DNA from: Clostridiales bacterium
Lineage (GTDB): Bacteria; Bacillota; Clostridia; Oscillospirales; Oscillospiraceae
DNA length: 64,000 nt
Assembly (NCBI GenBank): GCA_019415645.1
Contig: DXYV01000012.1
Location: forward strand, 1-64,000
Reading direction: 5' to 3'
Of the stretch, positions 37,953-47,217 are shown one piece after another (position 1 is the first letter of the stretch; every line of letters starts with the position of its first letter). The position numbers were made by a program, and so were the translations under genes. The notes beneath the pieces were generated by a model. It had not been told where the DNA came from. It worked only from the letters and a program-made list of their open reading frames with translations, and ran no database searches.

Positions 37953-39290
37953 ATGAAACTATCGTTCCGTGAACGTCTCGGCTACGGTTTAGGTACAGCC
38001 GGAGAGCAATTCCCCAATTTCTTGGTCCAGACATTTTTGTTCGCTTATTTTAATCTTGTCGTTGGCCTCAATGCCGCGGTCATCACTACCATTATGCTGA
38101 TTGCCCGTATCTGGGATGCTATCAACGATCCTATGATGGGCGTGATCGCTGATCGTACTCGTTCCCGCTGGGGCAGCTACCGGCCCTGGGCTTTTTTTGC
38201 CACTATCCCCATGGGAATCTTTCTGGTGCTCACCTTCACGAATGTAGGTCTGACTGGAACCGCAAAGGTCATTTACTGCGCCGTCATGTATATTTGTTTC
38301 GGCATGAGCAATACCGCGTCCCTGATTCCTCTTGGTTCCATGGCCAATGTTATGACGGATGACAATCAGGAACGCGCGGTGTTGGGCTCCTTCCGCGAGT
38401 TTGGTTCCTCCATCGGTAATTTGGCCGGTTCTATAGCGGTCCCCGCTATCGTCACCGCCTTCATCAATTCCGGTATGGGGGAAGCAAAAGGCTATCAGCT
38501 CACTGCTGTTATTCTTTCTATTTTGTGCTTCGTATTTTTGGCAATCACCTTCTTTACCACGAAAGAAAGAATTATACCTCCCACCCCGGAAAGCAATATT
38601 CTGAAATCGTTTCTTGTCCTCAAAGGCAATGTCCCCGGTATCTGCATCGTGTTCTTTTTCTTCTTCATCACTACGGCTATCATTACCCGCCAGATGTTCA
38701 ATACTTACTACGGTGTATTTGTACTGGGCAATGAAGCGCTCGGCAACCAGCTGCTGATGATTATGAGTGTCGCGCCCTTCTTCATCCTGTACTTCATCCC
38801 TAAGATCGCTGCAAAGTGGGGGAAGAAGTCTCAGCTTCTCTTGGGTTGTGTTATCATCATCGTAGGCGCCGTTCTATTTTTTGCCGCTGGCACCAACGGC
38901 GCAATGAATCTGATTGCCTCCTTTATTGTCGGCTGGGGCCAGGTTCTTACTTTCTCCGGTGTCTGGAGCACGATCCCCGACACGGCAGATTACGGCGAAT
39001 ACAAAAATGGGGTTCACGCCCCCGGCGCTATGTACTCTATCGCCAACTTCGGTCTGAAAATGGGCATGACGCTCGCCAGCACCCTTTTGGGTATCGGTCT
39101 GACTCTGGCCGGCTTTGACGAGACCGCCGCCGTCCAAGCCGCCGGTGTGGCAGGCGGCCTGCGTCTGTTCAACTCCATCTCCCTGATCCTTCCTACCGTC
39201 TGCGCCATGCTCTGCCTGATTCCCTACAAACTTACCGCTGAAAAATCCCGTCAGATTTCCGAGGCGTTGGCCCAGCGCCGCAGCAAGTGA
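37953..39290 (+). CDS. GPH-family (MFS_2) cation symporter
   Basis: 445 residues with 12 predicted membrane helices and the family signature near the N-terminus (RERLGYGLGTAGEQFP, RIWDAINDPMMGVIADRTRSRWGSYRPW). The family usually carries sugars or glycosides with Na+ or H+, but related proteins import uronates and plant-derived compounds. AAAGGGAG precedes the ATG. It heads a run of three plus-strand genes with an MBL-fold hydrolase and an ene-reductase. Base composition is clearly less GC-rich than the neighbours, suggesting a different origin from the genes on either side. Confidence 0.88.
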   Translation: MKLSFRERLGYGLGTAGEQFPNFLVQTFLFAYFNLVVGLNAAVITTIMLIARIWDAINDPMMGVIADRTRSRWGSYRPWAFFATIPMGIFLVLTFTNVGLTGTAKVIYCAVMYICFGMSNTASLIPLGSMANVMTDDNQERAVLGSFREFGSSIGNLAGSIAVPAIVTAFINSGMGEAKGYQLTAVILSILCFVFLAITFFTTKERIIPPTPESNILKSFLVLKGNVPGICIVFFFFFITTAIITRQMFNTYYGVFVLGNEALGNQLLMIMSVAPFFILYFIPKIAAKWGKKSQLLLGCVIIIVGAVLFFAAGTNGAMNLIASFIVGWGQVLTFSGVWSTIPDTADYGEYKNGVHAPGAMYSIANFGLKMGMTLASTLLGIGLTLAGFDETAAVQAAGVAGGLRLFNSISLILPTVCAMLCLIPYKLTAEKSRQISEALAQRRSK

Positions 39291-39359
39291 CCAGAATATA
39301 CAATCCTGCAACCCAGCAAAGATTTACTGGTCTGCACCCGAAAGCGAGGTATCCCGATT

Positions 39360-40082
39360 ATGACCAAAGTTATTCAATACCATTCTGGTATGTCAAATGC
39401 ATTTTTCGTTGTGAACGGTAATGCAGTGATAGCTGTGGATGGCGGCGCACTCTATGGTGCGCAATATGTGGAAAAGGCCTGTACCGATTTTGGTATTGAC
39501 CCAAACCAGATTCGCCTTATTGTTGCTTCCCATGCCCATGTGGATCATACATGTAATCTGGACGAACTGCGAAAGCTGTCTGGCGCCCCCATCGCCGTGA
39601 ACAAAGCCGGAGCCCAAGACATGATTGAGGCAAACATGCCTGTTGTTTTTCCCCGGAATCAAATCGGTGATGAAATCATGGAGTTTGCGAAAAAGCAAGG
39701 CGGTATGCCGGATGATTATCTTCCTCCAATTACCCCAGACATCGCTTGGGAGGAATCCTTTGATCTGCATCCGTATGGTATTCCCGGAAAAATCATCGCG
39801 ACCCCCGGCCATTCTCTTTCAGACAGCTGCGTTATCCTCGAAGATGGTCAGGCTATCGTGGGGGATCTGATTTGTCAGGACGATTTTACCCACGGTGCCC
39901 CTACAATCGCTTATTTTGGTTACCATCCGGACCGGGCGAAAGCAAATGAGCTTTTGTTCCCCAGCTTAGAAAAACTGGAGCAAACTGGATGCACCGTGTT
40001 CTTTGCGGGCCATGGCGGTCCTTTTACCCGTATGCAGTTCGAAACTGCTTTTGCACAGGCTAAAGCGGAAGCTCGGATTTGA
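39360..40082 (+). CDS. MBL-fold metallohydrolase
   Basis: 240 residues of the metallo-beta-lactamase superfamily. It has the metal site HAHVDH near residue 60, a later histidine in TPGHSLSDS, an aspartate in VGDLICQDDF and a final FAGHGGP. Members hydrolyse esters, thioesters or lactones, or act as flavoprotein oxidoreductase modules; this one has only the hydrolase domain. GAAAGCGAGG lies upstream of the ATG. It lies between the transporter and the ene-reductase and probably cleaves the imported compound or an ester/CoA intermediate (inference). Composition is AT-richer, like the transporter. Confidence 0.85.
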   Translation: MTKVIQYHSGMSNAFFVVNGNAVIAVDGGALYGAQYVEKACTDFGIDPNQIRLIVASHAHVDHTCNLDELRKLSGAPIAVNKAGAQDMIEANMPVVFPRNQIGDEIMEFAKKQGGMPDDYLPPITPDIAWEESFDLHPYGIPGKIIATPGHSLSDSCVILEDGQAIVGDLICQDDFTHGAPTIAYFGYHPDRAKANELLFPSLEKLEQTGCTVFFAGHGGPFTRMQFETAFAQAKAEARI

Positions 40083-40127
40083 TATTCCGCGTCCACGGCT
40101 TATCTATCAAAAATCGGAGTGATTTCC

Positions 40128-42089
40128 ATGTCTCTGAAATATCCCAACCTACTCTCCCCTGTAAAGATCAACAACGTGGTGCTGCGCAACCGGCTGATCT
40201 GCACCGCGTCCAACCCCCACTTCATCCAGGCCACAGAGAAGTGGCCTACCGAGGCCCTCATCACCCATTATGGCAACAAAGCCAAGGCCGGCGCGGCCGT
40301 GGTCACCTGCAAGGGCAACAACCCGGTCAAAACCAACGACCCCCACTCCCTCACCCTGGACATCCACCAGGGCCAGCACCAGCACATGTTCGCCCAAGTA
40401 GCCGAGATGGTCCATTATTACGGGGCCAAGGCCAGCTATCTGGTGCTGCCCGACATGAACATCGTCAAGGGCTACGATGCCTCTGACGGCGTGCTGTCCG
40501 AATTCGTGGCGGGCGACGGCTCCAAGGCGGAGTACGGCAAAGCCGCACCCAAAGAGCTGCTGTATCAGATGGTGGAGGCCTACGCGGAGGAGGCCAAACT
40601 GGCCCAGTCGCTGGGCTTTGACATGTGCTTCATGCACATGGCCTACCGCCTCATGTTCCCCGGCCGCTTCCTCTCTCCCCTGTCCAACAAGCGCACCGAT
40701 GAATTTGGCGGCTCCATTGAAAACCGGGCCCGCTTCCCCCTCATGATCTGCGAGGCCATCAAACAGGCCTGCGGCCGGGACTTTCTCATCGAGGTCTCTA
40801 TCTCAGGCCGGGAAGACGACCTGTTCGAAGGGGGGCTGACCCTTCAGGATCAGCTGGAATTTGCCAAGCTGGCGGCCGGAAAGATCGACATTCTCCAAAT
40901 TCGCGGCGGCTCCATTGATCCCTCCCAGCCCACCTACCTGGACCCGCGGGAGATCCCCCAGCGTCCCAACGCCGCGGCCATCCGCAAAGGGCTCCGGGAG
41001 GCCGACATTTCCAACGTCTACATAGACGTGGTGGGCGGCTGTCAGGACCTGGATCACTGCGAGGACATCATCGCCTCCGGTGACGCCGACTTCATCGGCG
41101 CGGCCCGGGCCTTTATCGCTGACCCCCAGTGGGGCGTCAAGGCCTACGAGGGCCGCAACGAGGACGTGGTTCCCTGCCTGCGCTGCAACAAGTGCCACAT
41201 TCCCGGCCCGGAGCAGTGGAACACAGTCTGCTCCGTGAACCCGGAATGGGGCCTGGAGCATAAGATCGAGCGTCTGGTCACCCCGCCGACCCGGCTCAAG
41301 AAGATCGCTGTGGTCGGCGGCGGCCCCGCCGGTATGGAGGCCGCGCTGCTGGCCGCCAAGCGGGGCCACACCGTGACTCTCTACGAAAAAGAGGGCCGGT
41401 TGGGCGGCCTGCTCAACGCCACGGAGGGCATCGACATCAAGTGGACCCTGATCAAATTCCGGGACTACCTGGTTCGCCAGATCGCCAAGTCTGCGGTAGA
41501 CGTCCGGCTGAATACCACCGCAGACCCCGCGCTGCTGAAAACAGAGGGCTATGACGAGGTCATTGTGGCCATCGGCTCTCAACCCTCCTATCCCCCCATT
41601 CCCGGCATCCACGGTACCAACGTCATTCCCGCGATCGAAGTGGTACGCCGGGAGCTGGAGCTGTCCCACGACGTGGTGATCGTGGGCGGCGGCGAGATCG
41701 GTGTGGAGATGGGGCTCCACCTGGCCCGACACGGCCATGGGGTCACTCTGCTGGAGATGGGCCCTGTTCTCTCCCCCGAGAGCGTGCCCGTCCACTTCCG
41801 CTCCCTCTTCGAGCGCGCCTGGGAGACCCAGGAGGGCTTTACGTACCACCTGAACGCAAAAGTCACCGCCATTGCCCCCGATGGCGTGACCTATGTGGAT
41901 CAGGAGGGACAGGCACGGACCATTCCGGCTGCCAGTGTGGTTCTGGCCGCCGGGATGAGCGCCAAGCAGGAGGAGGCCATGGCCTTCCTGGACGGCACCA
42001 CCCGTACCCATATGATCGGCGATTGCGACAAGGTAGGCAGTGTGCAGACCGCCCTGCGCGCCGCCTATGCCCTGGCTAACAACCTCTGA
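40128..42089 (+). CDS. Flavin/Fe-S ene-reductase (OYE family), second copy
   Basis: 653 residues. An N-terminal FMN-binding OYE barrel (LRNRLICTASNPHF, FMHMAYRLMFPGRFLSPLSNKRTDEFGGSIENRARFP, read in parts) is followed by a 4Fe-4S site (Cys350, Cys353, Cys356, Cys368). The C-terminal FAD/NAD(P) domain has AVVGGGPAGMEAA near residue 393 and IVGGGEIGVEMG. It reduces an activated C=C bond, probably of the imported compound. The ATG at 40128 has CGGAG upstream. It differs clearly from the paralogue at 14926-16923. GC content rises sharply from the preceding gene. Confidence 0.88.
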   Translation: MSLKYPNLLSPVKINNVVLRNRLICTASNPHFIQATEKWPTEALITHYGNKAKAGAAVVTCKGNNPVKTNDPHSLTLDIHQGQHQHMFAQVAEMVHYYGAKASYLVLPDMNIVKGYDASDGVLSEFVAGDGSKAEYGKAAPKELLYQMVEAYAEEAKLAQSLGFDMCFMHMAYRLMFPGRFLSPLSNKRTDEFGGSIENRARFPLMICEAIKQACGRDFLIEVSISGREDDLFEGGLTLQDQLEFAKLAAGKIDILQIRGGSIDPSQPTYLDPREIPQRPNAAAIRKGLREADISNVYIDVVGGCQDLDHCEDIIASGDADFIGAARAFIADPQWGVKAYEGRNEDVVPCLRCNKCHIPGPEQWNTVCSVNPEWGLEHKIERLVTPPTRLKKIAVVGGGPAGMEAALLAAKRGHTVTLYEKEGRLGGLLNATEGIDIKWTLIKFRDYLVRQIAKSAVDVRLNTTADPALLKTEGYDEVIVAIGSQPSYPPIPGIHGTNVIPAIEVVRRELELSHDVVIVGGGEIGVEMGLHLARHGHGVTLLEMGPVLSPESVPVHFRSLFERAWETQEGFTYHLNAKVTAIAPDGVTYVDQEGQARTIPAASVVLAAGMSAKQEEAMAFLDGTTRTHMIGDCDKVGSVQTALRAAYALANNL

Positions 42090-42102
42090 CCACACAAAGC
42101 CA

Positions 42103-42140
42103 GACGGCCCCGCTGCGCTGCAGCGGGGCCGTCCGTTTTA
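42103..42140. terminator. Terminator between ene-reductase and DUF2284 genes
   Basis: GACGGCCCCGCTGC / GCAGCGGGGCCGTC stem followed by CGTTTTATTTTA. It serves the plus-strand gene and, less well, the convergent one. Confidence 0.88.
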
Positions 42141-42145
42141 TTTTA

Positions 42146-42682
42146 TCACTCAGCTAAAATACAGCTGGTATAGGTCAGAGTCTGAGGGCCGTAGTAATAG
42201 GGCAGGCCGGAACTCTCGCACACCTGGCTGACCACCAACCCACAGGCCTCCATGGAGGGAATGGCCCGGTCCGGGAAGCGGCAGGGTGCGTCAGGGCAGG
42301 TACACTGGGCGCAGATGGTACAGGTCCCCGCCGCCATGGGCAGACAGCGTGCCGCCTGCCCGCGCACGGCCTCACACAGCCGGACAAAGCGCTCCTTGTG
42401 GACGCGCTCGGTATCCATCATGGTCTCGATGTCAAAGTCGTCCTCCAGCTCGGCGGTGGACTGAACCAGAATTCCCATGGGATAGCCCTGCGCCCGGGCC
42501 GCCATCTCCTCCAGCGTCCCGCAGTGGGGCGGGCAGGTCCAGCTGCGCCCGTAGCTGCGGCACTTGTCGGCGGCGCACATCTCCCGCACCTCCGGCCGGA
42601 ACTCCAGCGCCGCCACGTTCAGCGGCCCGTAGTGACTGAATTCTGCCTGCTTTGCCAGCTCCAGCAATGATTCCAGGGTCAT
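42146..42682 (-). CDS. DUF2284 cysteine-rich metal-binding protein
   Basis: 178 residues with two cysteine groups: CAADKCRSYGRSWTCPPHC (about residues 36-54) and CTICAQCTCPDAPC (about 120-133). These match the DUF2284 family of predicted metal- or Fe-S-binding proteins, which are often found beside corrinoid methyltransferase genes. It follows the corrinoid-activating gene after 16 bases and is the last gene of that operon. A role in electron delivery to the activating protein, or in methyl-group handling, is a guess. Confidence 0.78.
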   Translation of the reverse strand: MTLESLLELAKQAEFSHYGPLNVAALEFRPEVREMCAADKCRSYGRSWTCPPHCGTLEEMAARAQGYPMGILVQSTAELEDDFDIETMMDTERVHKERFVRLCEAVRGQAARCLPMAAGTCTICAQCTCPDAPCRFPDRAIPSMEACGLVVSQVCESSGLPYYYGPQTLTYTSCILAE

Positions 42683-42698
42683 GATTCCCCGCCTCCGC

Positions 42699-44267
42699 TC
42701 ATTCGAACATCATGCAGTCAATGTAGGCGTCGCTGAAGTCCGACCGGCCGGACAGCTCCAGATAGCGGCACTTGGCCGCCGTCTCCGCCAGCGCGGTCTG
42801 GGCCGCCTGGGACAGCAGGGCCGCCGAGGCCCCCATGCCCGCGCTGTTGCCCACCACTTTCAGCACCGGCAGCAGCTCTGCCGGGAACAGGCCGATGGCC
42901 GCCGCGCTCTCCGGCCGCAGGTAGCTGCCAAAACCACCGGCCAGATAGAAGGCGTCCAGCTGGCCCGCGGTCACGTTCTGCTGCTCCAGCAGGGTCTGGA
43001 TTCCGGCCGATACCGCGGCCTTGGCCAGCTGGAGCTTGCGCACGTCGCCGGCCGATACCCACACCTCGCCGGCCAAGCGGAAGCGGGTCTCGCTGCCCTC
43101 GCCCTCCAGGCGGTCGGCGAATTCCTCCGGAGCCTCGTCCGCCGGCAGCAGGCGGCCGGTCTCGTCCACGATTCCCAGCTGAAGCAGCGCGGCCAGGGTA
43201 TCCACCAGGCCGGAGCCGCACACGCCCGCCGGCGCGCCGCCGCCCAGAACGGAATAGCAGAGCGCTCCGTTCTCCAGCCACACTTTATCAATGGCGCCAT
43301 CGGCCGCCGCCATGCCGCAGGAGAGATTAGCCCCTTCAAAGGCGGGACCGGCGGCAGTGGAACAGCACAGCAGACCGTTTCGGTCGCCCAGGGCCATCTC
43401 GCCGTTGGTCCCCACGTCCACAAAGAGGACCGGCCGCTCCGCCTGAGCTGCGCCGGAGGCCACCAGTCCGGCCGTGATGTCGCCGCCTACATAACCCGAC
43501 ACGCAGGGCGCCAGATAGAGCTCCGCCCCCGGCGCCGCGCCCAGGTCATAGGAATCCGCGGAAACCGTCTCCCCGAACAGGGATTTGGGCGTGAAGGGGG
43601 CCACAGCAATGGAGGCCGGGTCCAGTCCGGCCAGCAAATGGAGCATAACCGTGTTGCCCGCCACCGACAGGGCGGTGACTTCTTCCGCCTTCCGTCCCGC
43701 CTGCGCGCAGGCCTCCGCCAGCAGCTGACGCAGCTGGGTCCGGATGGCCGTTTTCAAGGTCTCCAGTCCGTCGGGATGCTCCATGGTGTACTGCACCCGG
43801 GAGATCACGTCCGCGCCATAGCCGCGCTGGGCGTTGCCCCCGCTGGCTGTGGCCAGGCGCGCGCCGCTGGCCCGGTCATAGAGATAGAGTACCACCGTGG
43901 TGGTGCCCACGTCCACCGCCGCGCCCAGTCCGGCGCCGTGTCCATCCGGTGCAAACCGCACCGCCGCGCCCTCGGTGGCCGCTTTCAGATCACCCTCGGG
44001 CAGGGTGACGGTACAGTCCCCCTCCACCACCGCCAGGCAGGCCAGCCGTCTGGTCTCGCCCGGGGCCAGAAGGGCGTGCTCCCGCGGGCTGGGCGGGGCA
44101 ATTTGGCCGCTCACCTCCACCAGACAGCGCCCGCAGCGGCCTTTGCCGCCGCAGGGCGCGTCTACGTGGGGAAAGCCCCCGAGCCGCAGACCCTCCAGCA
44201 GGGTCGCGCCCGAGGGCATCTCCACGGCGGTGTGAGTCTGGCCCTGTAAAATCGTCAGGGTCGGCAT
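42699..44267 (-). CDS. Corrinoid-activating protein (RACE type)
   Basis: 522 residues. An N-terminal 2Fe-2S ferredoxin domain (Cys39, Cys45, Cys48, Cys77) is followed by a DUF4445 / ASKHA-type ATPase region (AAVDVGTTTVVLYLYD, LFVDVGTNGEMALG, AGPAFEGANLSCGM, LAGGFGSYL). Homologues such as acetogen RACE reduce inactive Co(II) corrinoid to Co(I) with ATP, using an external reductant through the ferredoxin domain. The ATG at 44267 has AAAGGCGG upstream. Its position between the MtaA-like methyltransferase and DUF2284 genes fits repair of the corrinoid protein encoded at 45333. Confidence 0.9.
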   Translation of the reverse strand: MPTLTILQGQTHTAVEMPSGATLLEGLRLGGFPHVDAPCGGKGRCGRCLVEVSGQIAPPSPREHALLAPGETRRLACLAVVEGDCTVTLPEGDLKAATEGAAVRFAPDGHGAGLGAAVDVGTTTVVLYLYDRASGARLATASGGNAQRGYGADVISRVQYTMEHPDGLETLKTAIRTQLRQLLAEACAQAGRKAEEVTALSVAGNTVMLHLLAGLDPASIAVAPFTPKSLFGETVSADSYDLGAAPGAELYLAPCVSGYVGGDITAGLVASGAAQAERPVLFVDVGTNGEMALGDRNGLLCCSTAAGPAFEGANLSCGMAAADGAIDKVWLENGALCYSVLGGGAPAGVCGSGLVDTLAALLQLGIVDETGRLLPADEAPEEFADRLEGEGSETRFRLAGEVWVSAGDVRKLQLAKAAVSAGIQTLLEQQNVTAGQLDAFYLAGGFGSYLRPESAAAIGLFPAELLPVLKVVGNSAGMGASAALLSQAAQTALAETAAKCRYLELSGRSDFSDAYIDCMMFE

Positions 44268-44315
44268 AAATAAACCGCCTTTCTTTTCTTCTTGTAATGC
44301 CATTCCGCGCCTGGT

Positions 44316-45317
44316 TCAGGCGTAGAATTCCTCCACCGCCGCGAAGAAGGCGTCGATGTTCTCCCAGGGAGACAGGGGCGGGATATCGCAGCCGGAGGAG
44401 ATCAGGAAATTCTTGTGTCCGCAGCACTCGCCCATGATGCGCAGGGTCTCGGCCCGGACGGACTCCGGCGTGCCGTTGCGGAACGCGGAGACCGGGTCCA
44501 CATTGCCCATGGTGAGCACGTCTTCCGGCATTTGGGCCAGCATTTCCTTCATATCGACGGCGTTGCCGAAATGGTAGGCTGCCGCGCCGGTCTCCAAAAG
44601 CTGGGGCACCATCTTGGTCACGGCAGGACCGCAGTTGTGGTAGATGACGATGAACTCGTCGTCCTGCACCGCGTCCACGATCTTCTTGATATAGGGGGAG
44701 GAGAACTCGCCGCACAGGTCGGGGGACAGCAGGCCGGCGGCCGGCTCGGCCATCACCACGCCGTGGGCGCCGATCTTCTTGTACTCCTGGATATAGGCCA
44801 GCAGGAACTGGGTGGCCTTTTCCAGAGTCGTATGGACCATCTCCGGCTCCTCATAGCAGTTGACCATGATCTCGGTCATATCCATCAGGCGGCCCGCCAG
44901 GGAGAAGGGTCCGATGACCCCGGCGAACACCGGCCGGTCGGTAATCCGCTTCAGGGCCTTGGAAATGGCCTCCACATACAGGCCGGTACGGCCCGCGCCC
45001 ACAGGGGGGACCTCCAGCTTCTCCGCGTCCTCGGGGTCGGTGAGCACCGCGCCGATCACGGTGGGCACCTCGTCGTCGGTCACCCGGATCTCCGCGCCGA
45101 AGCACTCGGCCTCCACCGACAGGTCCATCATAGACACGGCGGCGGCCGTGGGACAGCGGGCGGCGATGGCGGCCATTCCGGCGGCCTGGGCGTCGCTGCT
45201 GGCGATCAGCTCACGGACCGTGATGCCCTGGAGCTGGGTGGAGGGGAAGGAGAGCACCGGCATGGCGCGGCGCTTCTCGGCGGCCATGGTATCGGCCAGC
45301 CACTGTTTCATATTCAT
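44316..45317 (-). CDS. UroD-superfamily methyltransferase, MtaA/CmuA-like (UroD1)
   Basis: 333 residues of the uroporphyrinogen decarboxylase-like family used for corrinoid methyl transfer. The zinc site typical of MtaA/MtbA is complete: His227 and Cys229 in YHNCG, and Cys310 in SSGCDIPP. Methyltransferases of this type activate a thiol or other acceptor at zinc, or demethylate a substrate onto cobalt. It follows the corrinoid-protein gene by 15 bases, so the two surely work together. Direction and substrate are unknown. Confidence 0.87.
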   Translation of the reverse strand: MNMKQWLADTMAAEKRRAMPVLSFPSTQLQGITVRELIASSDAQAAGMAAIAARCPTAAAVSMMDLSVEAECFGAEIRVTDDEVPTVIGAVLTDPEDAEKLEVPPVGAGRTGLYVEAISKALKRITDRPVFAGVIGPFSLAGRLMDMTEIMVNCYEEPEMVHTTLEKATQFLLAYIQEYKKIGAHGVVMAEPAAGLLSPDLCGEFSSPYIKKIVDAVQDDEFIVIYHNCGPAVTKMVPQLLETGAAAYHFGNAVDMKEMLAQMPEDVLTMGNVDPVSAFRNGTPESVRAETLRIMGECCGHKNFLISSGCDIPPLSPWENIDAFFAAVEEFYA

Positions 45318-45332
45318 CGGGGGCGGCTCCTT

Positions 45333-45977
45333 TCACGAAGCAGCTGCGGTCAGCAGCTCGGCGGCTGCCTCGGCGGCCGAGGCGGCATCGGGGGTGTACT
45401 TGTCCGCGCCGATGCTCTCACAGAACTGCTCGCTGACCGGCGCGCCGCCGATCATAATCTTCACCTGGTCGCGGATGCCGGCAGCCTCCACGGCCTTCAC
45501 CACGTCGGCCATGACGGGCATGGTGGTGGTCAGCAGGGCGGAGCAGGCAATGATCTTGCAGTTGTTTTCCTTGGCGGTCTCCACAAAGGTCTCAGGCGCC
45601 ACGTCCACGCCCAAGTCGATGACCTCGATTCCCTTGCTCTCCATCATCATGCGCACCAGATTCTTGCCGATGTCGTGCAGGTCGCCCTTGACGGTGCCCA
45701 GCACAGCCTTGCCCAGGGGCTCCACGCCGTCCGCGGCCATCAGGGGCTTGAGCAGGGCGGTGCCGGCGTTCATGGCGCGGGCTGCTACCAGGACCTCCGG
45801 CACGAAGATCTCGTTGTTCTTGAACTTGGCGCCGATGACGTTCATACCGGCCAGCAGGCCGTCCTCCAAAATCTCCTTGGCGGAATAGCCTTCCTCAATG
45901 GCCTTGGGGACCAGTTCCTTTACCAGCTTGGCGCGGCCCTTCTGGAGGGCTTCCGACAGTTCAGTCAAAGTGCTCAT
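45333..45977 (-). CDS. Corrinoid protein of a methyltransferase system
   Basis: 214 residues: an N-terminal helical cap (about 1-85) and a cobalamin-binding Rossmann domain with GDLHDIGKNLV, in which His101 is the lower cobalt ligand. SALLTTTMPVM and IGGAPVSEQFC complete the DxHxxG...SxL...GG pattern. It receives a methyl group from one UroD-type enzyme and passes it to another. AAGGAG precedes the ATG. A TATAAT box 40 bases upstream (46018-46023) without an evident -35 box suggests an activator-dependent promoter. Confidence 0.94.
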   Translation of the reverse strand: MSTLTELSEALQKGRAKLVKELVPKAIEEGYSAKEILEDGLLAGMNVIGAKFKNNEIFVPEVLVAARAMNAGTALLKPLMAADGVEPLGKAVLGTVKGDLHDIGKNLVRMMMESKGIEVIDLGVDVAPETFVETAKENNCKIIACSALLTTTMPVMADVVKAVEAAGIRDQVKIMIGGAPVSEQFCESIGADKYTPDAASAAEAAAELLTAAAS

Positions 45978-46017
45978 GTTGCATACGCTCCTTCACATTA
46001 TTTTTGTATCTGCTTGC

Positions 46018-46023
46018 ATTATA
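46018..46023 (-). promoter_or_regulatory. Possible -10 box before the corrinoid-protein gene
   Basis: TATAAT on the minus strand, 40 bases from the start codon. No -35 match is seen at 16-18 bases. The 112-base gap suggests that the last four genes of the locus can be transcribed separately. Confidence 0.4.
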
Positions 46024-46089
46024 CCGGGAAAGGCCGCCCCCGCTCTTGTACTTTTTTTGTTTTTTTGGAATTATGATATGTTCTTCAGC

Positions 46090-47211
46090 TTATCTGATTG
46101 CTGTTGGGAATGCGGCGGCCGCATCCACCATGGCCTTTACATTTTCAAATTTAGCATTAAATGGAATGTCACAGCCGGAACAGACAATCAATCCAGTCTT
46201 GGGTCCTACATCCTGAATTAGCTTGGTTGTATACTCATAGACTTCTTCTTCTGTGCCAAAGGCCAACAATGTGGCCGGCACATCGCCCATGATAGCGGAA
46301 TGGTCACCTAACACTTCCCTGCACAAGCGTGCGTTGGAGGTTCCGTCCAGTGATAGAATACATCGGCGTGGCGGCAATTCCTTGAAATAGGCAAAGGCCC
46401 GGTCCCAGCAGGAATCCAGATGGAAAATAGGCACGATCTCATGCTGGATGGCTATGAGCGCCAGTTCTTTCAGATAAGGCCAGACGAATTCCTCCCAAAT
46501 CGCCGGAGAGATCATATCCGGCGCGGCACGCCAGCCGCCGACCCAGGCGCCGAACGCGTTGTTTGATTGTTCCAGCGCTCGTGAAAATTCTTCCCGGCTG
46601 GTTTTCATGATTTCTGCAAAGACTCTGGCAATCAGTTCCGGCTCGTCCATCAGATCTACGAAAAAGTTTTCCAATGACCGTCCTCCACACATCGGCTCAA
46701 AAGGCGTTCCAATGTTCCCGCCGGAGTTGATTACCGGGATTCCCGCCTCGGCGCAGCACCGCACCGCCCCGGGCATGCTCCGTGCAAAGCGGTTTATTTC
46801 CTGGAAGTCTACCTTCAGCCGGTTGGCCAGCACTTCCTGCCGGAACTGCGCATAGCCGTGATCCAGGATATACTGATAGTCGTCATACTGAACGACCTCC
46901 GCCTCCTCTACCTGCCAAAGCTCGTCGTCCGGCAATTCGAAACCCGGACGGGAAACCTTGGACAGCCAAAGATCGGACAGTGTCTGCGGGCAGATGATCG
47001 GCGTCTGAATCGAATCGGCTGTCTCCAACCGTTCCATCAGACAGACCGCCGCCTGAGCAGCCATTTCATAATCCGTTGTGGCCCCCTTCAGCTTCAACCC
47101 CTGCGCGTGAGCGATAAAGGCTGGCCCGTTAATGGACACTGGGATTTTGTCCACCGGTTTCATTTCCACCGCATTCCGGGTACGTAGAAGCCTTTGTTCA
47201 TATTGCGTCAT
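46090..47211 (-). CDS. UroD-superfamily methyltransferase (UroD2)
   Basis: 373 residues of the same superfamily as UroD1 but only distantly related. The metal-site region differs: FHLDSCW replaces HxC, with CSGCDIPF near the C-terminus, so zinc ligation would use a different spacing. A larger N-terminal part (VEMKPVDKIPVSINGPAF) suggests a substrate-binding role. It starts six bases after the MFS transporter stop, so transporter and enzyme are cotranscribed; the transported compound is probably its methyl donor. Base composition is less GC-rich than UroD1. Confidence 0.82.
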   Translation of the reverse strand: MTQYEQRLLRTRNAVEMKPVDKIPVSINGPAFIAHAQGLKLKGATTDYEMAAQAAVCLMERLETADSIQTPIICPQTLSDLWLSKVSRPGFELPDDELWQVEEAEVVQYDDYQYILDHGYAQFRQEVLANRLKVDFQEINRFARSMPGAVRCCAEAGIPVINSGGNIGTPFEPMCGGRSLENFFVDLMDEPELIARVFAEIMKTSREEFSRALEQSNNAFGAWVGGWRAAPDMISPAIWEEFVWPYLKELALIAIQHEIVPIFHLDSCWDRAFAYFKELPPRRCILSLDGTSNARLCREVLGDHSAIMGDVPATLLAFGTEEEVYEYTTKLIQDVGPKTGLIVCSGCDIPFNAKFENVKAMVDAAAAFPTAIR

Positions 47212-47217
47212 GGTTTT

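Noticed and set aside
42681..44249. Long plus-strand open frame (522 codons) opposite the corrinoid-activating gene
   Set aside because: It is the antisense shadow of a GC-rich gene with clear motifs; its translation is low-complexity and has no ribosome site.
44415..46076. Long plus-strand open frame (553 codons) opposite UroD1 and the corrinoid protein
   Set aside because: His/Gly/Arg-rich shadow of two well-supported genes on the other strand; no family resemblance.
45978..46089. Cobalamin riboswitch before the corrinoid-protein gene
   Set aside because: The conserved B12-box and helices were not found, and the interval is too short.
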